Below, piece by piece: positions 11,708-20,900 of a stretch of 64,000 bases of DNA. The stretch comes from Sugiyamaella lignohabitans (lineage: Eukaryota > Ascomycota > Dipodascomycetes > Dipodascales > Trichomonascaceae): the NCBI RefSeq assembly GCF_001640025.1, contig NC_031673.1, positions 1,984,001 through 2,048,000 of the forward strand. Direction: 5' to 3'. The notes under the pieces were generated by a model, which saw nothing but the letters and a program-made list of their open reading frames with translations, ran no database searches and was not told the DNA's origin. The translations under genes and the position numbers were made by a program. Each line of letters begins with the position of its first letter. The first letter of the stretch is position 1.

Positions 11708-11980
11708 TTTAAGTCGACATATGTAACAACAGGTACCATGTAATATAAATATCAATTATTTAAAACCACGGTGTGGAAATCTAACAAACTATGAAACTAC
11801 GAGCTACGAACGAGAAAACACCCACGAGACAGGATGTCAGAGCCTTGAACTAGCGACCTGGGCACCTTTAGTCAGATCGAGACGTGAAAAAACAACTTAA
11901 CCCCCAGCTGACAAATATCATCAATCAAATTCAGACACGAGGGTAAAACTCGTTCGTCAGCGACGAACCGTAAAAAGTTC

Positions 11981-12036
11981 GTGAAGCGAGAGCACAACCA
12001 GAATATCAGGGGAAGATCCCCACAGCCGCCGGAGGC
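11981..12036 (-). repeat. GC double-hairpin element 4, diverged single unit
   Basis: A decayed R-orientation unit: GAAGCGAGAG is followed by a changed hairpin CAGGGGAAGATCCCCACAG, then intact GCCGCCGGAGGC. The first hairpin has mutated but still pairs GGGGA-AGA-TCCCC-like arms. It lies 274 bp past the NIC96 stop. Confidence 0.7.
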
Positions 12037-12273
12037 CCGACCCCCTGATAAGTAATGTCTTATCTTCCCGTCTGTCATGCAGAAATACCCCACATATCAT
12101 GAAAATGCGGAAGTAGTCAGGAGTTTAGCGGAAGGAAGAAGAGTAGCCAAGGCCCCATGTGTAGAAAAATGCGGGGTAGTCATGAGTGAAGCAGGATACA
12201 AATCGGTGAAACAGAATGCCGATTTTAGTTTGTCGGGAGGTTCGCCGCGTCGGCCCAACACAAATTTAAACTT

Positions 12274-12281
12274 TATAAATA
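12274..12281 (+). promoter_or_regulatory. TATA box of the ADH gene
   Basis: TATAAATA located 93 bp upstream of the ADH ATG at 12374, a usual yeast spacing. Confidence 0.6.
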
Positions 12282-12373
12282 ACCATGACCGTGTCGTCAC
12301 AAGTGTCGTTCTTAATTCGTTGTGAATTAACAACTTTGATCTGATAAATTGATAACAAACGTTTAAATTACCA

Positions 12374-13465
12374 ATGGTGGAGCAACCTACTTCATACGAA
12401 ATTCCCAAGACTCAAAAGGCAGCTGTGGTTACACAGTATGGTGAGGACTTCAAAGTCGAGGTTCAAACCGACTTCCCGGTGCCCGAAATCAAATCCGATG
12501 AGATTCTAGTGAGACTATACTCATCAGGAGTATGTCATTCAGACTTGTCAGCTATTAAAGGATCATGGGGAAGTAAAATGCAAGTCCAAGTTGCTGGTCA
12601 TGAGGGCTATGGATACATTGTCAAGCATGGCTCGCTTGTTGATCCTACTGCTTATCCATTGGGAACCAAAGTGGGAGTTCCTCTTCTCTACAACCCCTGT
12701 AGAACTTGTAGTGCTTGTCTTATTCCAGATGGTGAGGCGTTCTGTCTCAAGTCCAAATTCTACTCGACTCATATCAATGGAACCTGGCAGCAGTACGTGA
12801 ATATCCACTCGCAATATGTGATTCCTGTACCAGATATTTCCAAAGAGCACGAGAATGAAATTGGTCCTATTCTCTGCGGTGGTTTGACTGTGTACAGAGG
12901 AATCAAGAGTTCCCAAGCTCGTGCTGGTAAGACTATTGTTGTGACTGGTGCAGGTGGCGGTCTAGGATCATTGGCCATTCAGTATGCCACGGCAATTGGC
13001 TTGCGTGTGATTGCAATTGATACTGGTGCTGATAAGGAAGCATTAACCAAAAAGCTTGGTGCTGAAGTATTTATCGACTATGCCAAGGAGAAGGACATTG
13101 TCAGTGCAGTGAAGAATGCCACTGGAGGTCTTGGTGCTCATGTGGTTTTGTCATTGGCTCCATCTGAGGCTTCTTATAACCAGACATTGCATTATTTGGC
13201 TGTCCAGGGTACTTTGATCTGTATTGGTCTTCCCAAGGTAGGTGTCAACCTGACCTTCCCTCCCATGCTGGCTATCATGAAGGGTATTCGTATTATTGGT
13301 TCTCTTGTGGGTACCCGAAATGATATCCTCGAGGCTCTTGATTTCCTTGCTAGAGATAAGGTTCATCCATCAATCACTGTTCACCCTATTGAGGATATTC
13401 AGGCCATCTTGGATAGGATGGATAAGGGTCAATTGCCAGGACGTGCTGTGATTACCTTTGATTAG
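12374..13465 (+). CDS. Zinc-dependent alcohol dehydrogenase, atypical active site
   Basis: A 363-residue medium-chain zinc alcohol dehydrogenase, close in layout to yeast Adh1-type enzymes (NAD-linked alcohol/aldehyde interconversion), probably cytosolic as no targeting signal is seen. Zinc ligands of the catalytic site are present: Cys in GVCHSD, His in AGHEG, Cys in PILCGGLTVY. The structural zinc loop has four Cys (CRTCSACLIPDGEAFC), but the last gap is 8 residues instead of the usual 7. The Rossmann motif GAGGGLGSLAIQYA and an acidic end of beta-B (AIDTG) favour NAD. The position of the proton-relay His in Adh1 (CHTDLHAWHGDW) reads CHSDLSAIKGSW here, so both His are replaced, by Ser and Lys. 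The pocket Trp of KWL is also missing. It is therefore an ADH-family enzyme of uncertain substrate. Confidence 0.88.
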   Translation: MVEQPTSYEIPKTQKAAVVTQYGEDFKVEVQTDFPVPEIKSDEILVRLYSSGVCHSDLSAIKGSWGSKMQVQVAGHEGYGYIVKHGSLVDPTAYPLGTKVGVPLLYNPCRTCSACLIPDGEAFCLKSKFYSTHINGTWQQYVNIHSQYVIPVPDISKEHENEIGPILCGGLTVYRGIKSSQARAGKTIVVTGAGGGLGSLAIQYATAIGLRVIAIDTGADKEALTKKLGAEVFIDYAKEKDIVSAVKNATGGLGAHVVLSLAPSEASYNQTLHYLAVQGTLICIGLPKVGVNLTFPPMLAIMKGIRIIGSLVGTRNDILEALDFLARDKVHPSITVHPIEDIQAILDRMDKGQLPGRAVITFD

Positions 13466-14085
13466 TTAGATGCCTTTGAGGTAGTTGTTAGTCTACATAG
13501 TTTTATATACTGTAGTTTGTGAATCGCATTGTATTTGCTGTTCTATAAGTGTAAGTGATAAAAAACATTAAAATAAAAGATTTACGATGGATCAAATGGT
13601 TTACTGATAAGTTTATTCACTAACTGTGAATAAGCTTTGCACTTAATATCTACTGTGTACGTGATTTAGTGTAAGTGATTGAGCATTAGTGTAGGTGATT
13701 GTGCATTTGTACTAATACCTGTACATGATTTAGCATGTATAAATGGTTGACATAAAATCCATAAAAAGAAGTTTTTCTTTTTTAATTTTTTATTTTTGGA
13801 GCTAGAATTTTAATAATTGGCTGCATTTTCGAAACCACAGCCAAGTGATTTCTTCATTCAACTCATTTTTCAATTAAATATTCTTCAGTAGATTTGAAAT
13901 TACAGAGTTTCTGGTAGCGCCAAGAGCCTCGCTGATATATCTTCATAGCCCGCCAACGCGCTTACATGGGTTAGGCAGAAGGTCATGTTAATATCGCTAG
14001 ACTTCATGACGAGAGCCATGCGATACTTGCATCTCGACAGATCCTCAGATCCAGTCAGATACTCGAGTCTCTCTAATATTGAAGA
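13466..14085. other. Intergenic ADH / EMC3 with short imperfect repeats
   Basis: 620 bp, AT-rich. Bases 13660-13745 hold an imperfect tandem pattern of GTGATTTAGTGTAAGTGATT-like words repeated about four times. The remainder shows T-rich tracts (13770-13800) and nothing recognisable as a gene. Confidence 0.5.
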
Positions 14086-15010
14086 ATGGCGGTTCCGGAT
14101 CTGGTTCTTGACCCTGGACTCAGGCCATGGGTCCTGTTTCCCATTACTTTTGTGATGATTTTAGTGGGTATTCTACGGCACTACGCTACAATGCTGCTGA
14201 CTCCCACTGTCAAGTTACTCGAGACCAAGGCACTCCGAGAACAGTGAGTATTTTTGGCACGACTATTCTTTGCAATTGAGCTTACAAGCTTCAATTTCTC
14301 CCACTACAGTCCAGTCATGTACACAAGACTTGTCAAATAACGAGTCAGCGTACCAACATGGACCCTTGATCGGGGATATTTGGACTGTATCAACTAACAT
14401 GACAAGAAACTTCCTTGCCTATGGAGCAGCTCTGACAGCATCTGCTAATAACCTTTCAAAAGATTCATTCACTTCGAGACAAAAAGTGTACTCGGAGAGT
14501 TTTAGAAAAGGTGTTTTCTTGAAGGATCCAGTGGGCCAGTCTCCAGGCATGAATGCCCTGAGCGATCCCAAATCCATGGAGACCATGATGGGAGGACTTA
14601 AAAACCAGATCATGATGTTTGTCCCCCAGACGATTATGATGGGCTGGATCAATGCGTTTTTTGCAGGATTCGTGCTCATGAAACTGCCATTCCCTCTGAC
14701 GACGCGATTCAAAGCTATGCTACAATCCGGAGTGGCCACACAAGACCTCGACGTCCGCTGGGTGTCCTCCATCTCCTGGTACATTCTCAATCTCCTCGGT
14801 CTACAGTCAGTCTACGGCCTCCTTCTCGGTGACGGCAACTCTGCCGGCGGAGTCACCCAACAACAGCCCATGGGCAACCCCATGCTGTCCAACCCCAACA
14901 CCGACTTCAACAAACTCTTCATCGCACAAGCCGAGAACCTCGACCTCGTCAAACACGAGTATCTCCTCGACGGCATCGAGAAGCGCATCATCCGTGCCTA
15001 TACACACTAA
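14086..15010 (+). CDS. EMC3: ER membrane protein complex subunit 3 (EMC3), one intron
   Basis: Emc3 is the Oxa1/YidC-related core subunit of the ER membrane complex, an insertase for tail-anchored and multi-pass proteins. Exons are 14086..14243 and 14407..15010 (253 residues). The intron has GTGAGT at 14244, an AACTAAC branch at 14392-14398 and AAG at 14406. The join reads ALREQ-NFLAYGAALTASANNLS. Exon 1 encodes MAVPDLVLDPGLRPWVLFPI and the first membrane segment. Exon 2 holds the conserved KNQIMMFVPQTIMMGWINAFFAGF segment, LPFPLTTRFKAMLQSGV and DLDVRWVSSISWYILNLLGL, all Emc3 signatures. The C-terminal cytosolic tail carries EYLLDGIEKRI. It is convergent with the PAC2-type chaperone, with GC element 5 filling the gap. 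Confidence 0.93.
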
Positions 15011-15038
15011 ATAGACTAATCCCTACTGGTGCCCCGTG

Positions 15039-15176
15039 TGCCTCCGGCGGCTGGGGCTCCGCCCAGACCCCGTAGCTCCTGCTTCGCAGGAGATTGCTGG
15101 GACCGTCGACGGAAACGACTCGAGCGGAGCGAGAGGAGCAGCGGGGTCTGGGGCGGAGCCCCAGCCGCCGGAGGCA
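15039..15176. repeat. GC double-hairpin element 5, full inverted pair
   Basis: A 138-bp inverted pair, TGCCTCCGGCGG...CCGCCGGAGGCA. The left half carries the perfect hairpin CTCCTGC-TTC-GCAGGAG, the right half carries the CTCGAGCGGAGCGAG arm, and the centre contains GGGACCGTCGACGG. The left hairpin has lost one C (GCTCCGCCCAG). It fills the convergent gap, 29 bp from the EMC3 stop and 37 bp from the neighbouring stop. It is nearly identical to element 11. Confidence 0.93.
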
Positions 15177-15212
15177 GCACCCCCCAAGAGAAAACATAAC
15201 ACATTAGATTTT

Positions 15213-15980
15213 TTAAGAGTATAAACCCTCTTCGATACCGACAGGGATTTCCCGGCCGTAGATGCCCTGCCACGATCGTGGCTGGCGCCAGGTGGCAGGG
15301 GGCTCGATGTTGAGCATTTTGGTGACCTCGCCAGCCAGCCAGAGAGCATCTCCGGAGTTGTCTCCTTCGTATGCAAATGTGACAATAGCCGAGACGGGCA
15401 CTGTTTTCACGCCGTTGAGTGCGTCAAGTACGATCCCAGATTCTGGTAAGGTTTCAGGCGGCCCAGGGAGCTGCTGCTTTTCTTTGGGCGTCCCCGAAAG
15501 CGTTAATGCTGCCAGTCGTTCGGATAAATCTCCTTTGGCTTGGTCGGTGGTGTAAACACGGAGGCGGCTGGTCCCTACCACAGCCCCTGAATCGAACGGG
15601 TTGCCTGAATGCTCGAAAGCGGCATTGGATGATCCCAGGACCACTACGTCTGTGTATTGACCTTTCTCCACATAAGGAACAAGTGTTTCTGAGACAAATT
15701 TCGCTTTACAGCCAGGTAATGTTGGTGACCGCACTTGAAGTAGCGTCAGCCCTGTGTGTTTCTTAGATCTGTATGCCTCAATTGGCGTAGTAAGACCTGG
15801 TTCTGCTTTGATACCTACAGGTCCATCTCGTGGTCCTGCAAATGGATACAGATATCGGTCGTCTAAACTCTCGACAAATTCGCAATCCAGATTATGAATC
15901 AGTAAATCCAGTGTCAATTGTGGAATGTTTCCTGCTGAAACAGCAGGAATTACCAAAATATTGCTTCCCGAAGAGACCAT
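15213..15980 (-). CDS. ADD66: Proteasome assembly chaperone 2 (Add66/PSMG2 family)
   Basis: A 255-residue protein of the PAC2 family, which pairs with Pba1/PSMG1 to assist assembly of the 20S proteasome alpha ring. Family-like features are the N-terminal strand ILVIPAVSAGNIPQLTLDLLIHNL and a central VRSPTLPGCKAKFVSETLVPYV followed by DVVVLGSSNAA. The C-terminal region is VSAIVTFAYEGDNSGDALWLAGEVTKML with a final Trp-rich stretch (PATWRQPRSWQGIYG). Length matches fungal Add66 (about 260 residues). The start MVSSGSN fits. It is convergent with EMC3. Confidence 0.88.
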   Translation of the reverse strand: MVSSGSNILVIPAVSAGNIPQLTLDLLIHNLDCEFVESLDDRYLYPFAGPRDGPVGIKAEPGLTTPIEAYRSKKHTGLTLLQVRSPTLPGCKAKFVSETLVPYVEKGQYTDVVVLGSSNAAFEHSGNPFDSGAVVGTSRLRVYTTDQAKGDLSERLAALTLSGTPKEKQQLPGPPETLPESGIVLDALNGVKTVPVSAIVTFAYEGDNSGDALWLAGEVTKMLNIEPPATWRQPRSWQGIYGREIPVGIEEGLYS

Positions 15981-17171
15981 GGTGATGCTGATGGAAGTTG
16001 AAGTGATGAACCGAAGCTTGAAAGATCACCGCCACCTAAAATGGTTGACATCACCCCTGAAAATGCAGCCGTGCATTGATCCAAGTTAAGTTCGTAGTTC
16101 GTAGGTATTTCGAAGGTGGTTCAAAATTTCATGGGTTTAATGAGTTTAATCATATGGCAGAATCGTTTATTTTGAAAAGTTACCATTTTGAGCTTTTAAG
16201 ACGGTTGTGTAAATTACGCGGATATTACACTGGTAAATTAGCAGTGGCTATGAATTCGAATTCCGAATGCACGTCAATACGTGAGTTTAAATTCGTTCAC
16301 CGATTCACCTGACCCAAGAAATAGTCAGTAAAATACTAAAATAAATAACAAATAAACAAACAACTCAAAATGGCTGGGGTAGATATCTTGAATTAGTACA
16401 GCAGAGAATGGCAACCCAGAATTAGAAATTTTGTTGCCATATTGGTCATGCCCATCCGAGTATCTGCAGGGCATCAGATCCGTCGACGCAGGTTGATTAT
16501 ACAGTTCTACAATCTAGACCCTGCTTCCGAATCTATGGTTCTAGTAAATAACGCCAGTTATACGACCAAAATTGATTACCGAGGCACAAAGACAAAATTA
16601 CCAATGCTCATGAAATTGTTGATTAATGGCACACTTGCCAATCTTGCCAAATGTTCATCACCCCTGCGTCAAGATAACATATGACATATGACATATCACC
16701 AGTGTAGTTTTTGTTGGGAGACTCATAAAAAAATCATAAGGACTTCTAACTTAATATAACTTAAAGCTAGATAATTATAATTTAGTAATTGAGATGGAGA
16801 AAGCCAGAAACCTCTTGAAGACATGCAATCGTCCAGAGAGCTCAATAAACTGCAGTTTTCTAGAAGCCGACCAGCATGCACCTTGCTGTTCCTGCATGTT
16901 TCAGATAGTCCGCAATTGTCAACTAGTAAACCAGGCAGCAGGTCCAGACTCATCCGCCTTAAATCAGGAATAATTAACTGGGAGTTAACCATTGAACAAA
17001 GACCAATGGGACATAGCCAAAAACGACAGACTGATTTCGGATTAATTGCATCAAATGGTCTTGGAATATGCAAATACTACTAAGACTAAGGGCATAATCT
17101 TACCTGCTCGAAAACCCATTTCTCAGAGCAATTTATCTGTTTGTGACCCCACGCAGCCGTCACCCGACGTC

Positions 17172-17232
17172 CGACTCGAGCGAAGCGAGAGGAGCAGTGG
17201 GGTCTGGGGCGAAGCCCCAGCCGCCGGAGGCA
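17172..17232 (-). repeat. GC double-hairpin element 6, single unit (R orientation)
   Basis: CGACTCGAGCGAAGCGAG...GCCGCCGGAGGCA with hairpin CTGGGGC-GAA-GCCCCAG. It lies about 680 bp before the wall-protein ATG, one of the few copies not next to a stop codon. Confidence 0.9.
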
Positions 17233-17825
17233 TTCCTGGCATCCCGCAGTTGTCACTGCCCGTATCTAATGTATACAATTGGATTAAGCCACTGCCGTAT
17301 TGTCCACGGCACTAGAAGTATTGTTTGTTTCTCTTCCGGGCGAGTGGTGGCAGTGGTTTACGCGTGTATTAATGTGCTGTTTATAGTTCGCTTCGCCATA
17401 TTAAATTGCCTCTTTAGTGGGAGTACATGGCTGGTTTGTTCATTTCCTTTAGTTTAATTTTAACTCTTTTAGAGCCGCAGGAAGGGGGGTCGATTAAAAA
17501 CAGATCTCGACAAACGGTTTTGACAGTTACGCCGATCGTTTAATTTATTTACTAGAAGATCTGCCGAAATGCAAGATATAGATGTAAGATTTGCTTTTTA
17601 ATGGAATTAAGGTTTAGACATTGCATGCATCCGGCTTGACGTACGACGGAAATGGACATAGCTTCGAGCTTGGACCCCTGGTTTGGCGAGAAACTTCCGT
17701 TTTCAATGTTTGTTTTCGTTTTTGATATGTTTTTTGACTATCAACAAAGAAAGGTGCTGGCTATCAGATGTTGAATTTGTAATGCCATGAAGAGTACAAT
17801 GCATCAGCTGCTCGGGTGAATTAAT

Positions 17826-17833
17826 TATAAATA
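17826..17833 (+). promoter_or_regulatory. TATA box of the wall-protein gene
   Basis: TATAAATA, 84 bp upstream of the ATG at 17917, followed by a T-rich and CA-rich leader. Confidence 0.6.
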
Positions 17834-17916
17834 CTTCTAAGAACGCGCTTGAATTTTTTTTAAATCATCAACCTCATTGTTCAACAACATTTGCTTCGTG
17901 CTTCCGTTTTTCAGCA

Positions 17917-20900
17917 ATGGTTGCAGTTAAATATACCCTTGGTCTGGCTCTTATCGCCTCGGCCGTCGCCAATCCCCCTTCTCAGGATGGTGTCAAAGCG
18001 GTGAGTGGATATGACGTTGAGAAACGTGCTCCTTGTGCCGATGAACCTGAACCTGTTCCAACTACTGCAGTTGCTCCTTGTGATGATGATCTATATACTA
18101 CGACCATTGTTGTTGTCAAGAAGAAGCATTCTTCAACCAACTGTGGCTGTGAGGATGATGTCTCACCTACTCCTGAACCATCAACTCCTTGTGATCATGC
18201 TACGCCATCAGTAGCACCACCAACTCCCACGCCCTGCGACCACAACAACCAACTGTCACCATCCGTACCTACCCCAGCTCCTGTCGTCAATGTCCTTACT
18301 ACACCATGTGATCAGAACAGGCAGACAACTCCTTTGCCAGCCATACCAACTACTCCTTGTGGCTGTGAGGATGAGGGATCCACGCCTAATACCGTTAATT
18401 ACCAGCCTGCTAGTCCAGAAGCTTCACCTGTTCAGCCAACTGCTAATCAAGCTGGTGCTGCTCCAGCTCAGCCTACAGGTTCAGCTGGTCCCGCTGCTCC
18501 TGCTGATGGACAGCCCGCTTCTGGATCCTCTGGTCCTGCTGCTGTTCCCACTGCTGGACAACCCGCTTCTGGATCCACTGCTACTCCTGCTGCTGTTTCC
18601 GCTGCTGGACAACCCGCTTCTGGATCCGCTGCTGGTCCTGCTGCTGGTCCTGCTGCCGTTTCCCCTGCTGGACAACTCGCTTCTGGATCCGCTGCTGGTC
18701 CTGCTGCCGTTTCCCCTGCTGGACAACCCGCTTCTGGATCCGCTGCTGGTCCTGCTCCTGTTTCCCCTGCTGGACAACTCGCTTCTGGATCCGCTGCTGT
18801 TCCTGCTGCTGTTCCCGCTGCTGGACAGCCCGCTTCTGGATCCGCTGCCGTTCCCGCTGCTGGACAACCAGCCTCTGCACCTGTTGCTGGTCCTGCTCCT
18901 GTTCAACCCGCTTCTGGAGCCGTTGCTAGTCCTGCTCCTGCTCCTGGCCAACCTGTCTCCGCACCTGTTGGTGGTTCTGCTTCTGTCCAGCCCGCTTCTA
19001 GCGCTGGCCCTGCTCCTGTTCCCGCCACTGGACCCTTGCCTGGTACTACCACACCAGACTCCAATACCCAGTCTCCATCAATCCAAAATACTGGTCAATC
19101 TGTTAATTCCATTGACCAAAATCAGCCTCTTGTAGGTCAAGCCAATGGTAATGGTAATGGTAACAATGTCGACTCTCCAGATTCATCTACCTCAGTCATT
19201 CCTGTCAACTCTGTACATTCCAACATCGCCCTTAATACCCCTAGTCCTTCGAGTTTAAATCAAGCTCCCTTACCATCAAGCAACATTGCACTACCCGTCG
19301 GACCTTCTGCTATTGTCTCCAACCCTTCAGCACCTCTTTCGACTGTATCTTATCAAAGTCCATCAGGTGAAGTGGTTGCCAGTGTGGTTCAATCTGGCAT
19401 TCCTTCTGTTTCTACTGGCGACAACTCACCTTTGGTGCAAACGTCTCAATATGGTGTTGATATTTCCATGGCTTCTTCTGTCGGAGCAACTCCTTCATCT
19501 AATCTGTCCAGGGTTGCCTATCCTAATATTCCAAGTTCCTCTGTTTCGCAAGTCCTTACAGCTATTTCTTCAGGAACCCTGTCTCCTGCTGAGTCGTCAC
19601 AAGCTGAATCTTCACTTACAGCTGCATCATCTGGACAATCAATTAACTCTGTTTCAACTACTACTGGTTTGTTGAGTGGTACCACTATCGTTTCCTCTAG
19701 TTATGAACCATCGGGTTTGCCATTAAGTACTTTCGCTACACTTTCCACTGGCCAATCTTCCATCCTTAGCATCGTTGGCACCGCTTCTTCAGGCACTGAA
19801 TTATCTAGCCCAACAGCCTCAACTACTCTTTCAACAAAGTTGTCGGTTTCTTCTGAAAGTTCTTCTCCTATCTCCTCGAGCGCATCTAATCACCTATCAA
19901 GGTCTGTGAGCGCTGATTCTTCCAGCACTCATTCGTCAAGTTCGGCTGTTGTGTCAACGAGTAGCGCTGCTCCTTCGACCGTCCACTCACTAGGTGAAAC
20001 TTCTACTACACCAGTTGCTGACGCTAATTCTTCCAGTATTAACTCGAGCTCAGTTGCTGCTTCTTCTAGTATTACTCCTTCCAGTGTTCATTCCTCAAGC
20101 TCTGTCGTTACTTCCAGTACTCACTCATCAAACTTGGCCGATATTTCTAGCGCTGCTCCTTCTAGCATCCACTCTAGTTCAATCGTTACCGCTAGTACTG
20201 TTCCTTCCAGTGCTCACTCGTCAAGCTCAGTCTCAAGCTCAGATCTTTCGAACGTCCATTCGTCAAACTCTGTCGCTAGTTCTGCAATTTCCAGTGTTCA
20301 CTCGTCAAGCTCAACCCCTGCTTCTTCCAGTGCTGCTCCTTCTAGTATTCACTCTTCAAGTCCAGCCCCTGCTACTTCCAGTGCTGCTCCTTCTAGTATT
20401 CACTCTTCAAGTCCAGCCCCTGCTACTTCCAGTGCTGCTCCTTCTAGTGTTCACTCTTCAAGTCCAGCCCCTGCTACTTCCAGCGCTGGTCCCTCTAGCG
20501 CTTACTCGTCGAACTCTGTCGCTAGTTCTAGTGCCCCTGTTTCTAGTGTTCACTCGTCAAGCTCAACCCCTGCTTTTTCCAGTGCTGGTCCTTCTAGTGA
20601 TCACTCTTCAACTCCAGCCCCTGCTCCTTCTAGTGTTCACTCTTCAAGTCCAGCCCCTGCTACTTCCGGCGCTGCACCTTCTAGTGGGCACTCATCAAGT
20701 TCATCTCCTGCTTCTTCTAGTGCTGCTCCTTCTAGCTCCCACTCTTCAAGCTCAGCCGCTAGTTCCAGTACCGCTCCTTCCAGCGTCCACTCGAGTTCAG
20801 TCGCTACTTCCAGTACTGCTCTTTCCACCGTCCACTCGTCAAGCTCTGTCCCTGCTTCTTCTAGTGCAGCTTCTTCCAGCATTCACTCGACCTCCATCGC

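Larger units (their letters stand above)
11708..12373. promoter_or_regulatory. NIC96 3' region and ADH promoter
   Basis: 666 bp holding the degenerate GC element 4 and, on the plus strand, TATAAATA at 12274-12281, 93 bp before the ADH start codon. Transcriptional use of that TATA box is inferred from position. Confidence 0.6.
15981..17916. promoter_or_regulatory. Long intergenic region, PAC2-type gene / wall-protein promoter
   Basis: 1.94 kb between divergent genes and the longest gap in the window. It holds GC element 6, a small stem ATGGCAAC/GTTGCCAT at about 16406-16440, a CATATGA triple word at 16678-16696 and, near the wall-protein gene, TATAAATA at 17826-17833. Short open frames here look random. 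A long upstream region fits a regulated surface-protein gene. Confidence 0.55.

Noticed and set aside
15016..15385. Frames over the GC elements with SGGWGSAPDP or LRRLGLRPRP peptides (seen at many loci)
   Set aside because: They arise from the stop-free consensus of the repeat; flanking parts differ at each locus and show no common start.
16678..16696. CATATGACATATGACATATC triple word
   Set aside because: Too short to be called a repeat element or operator; noted only as part of the intergenic description.
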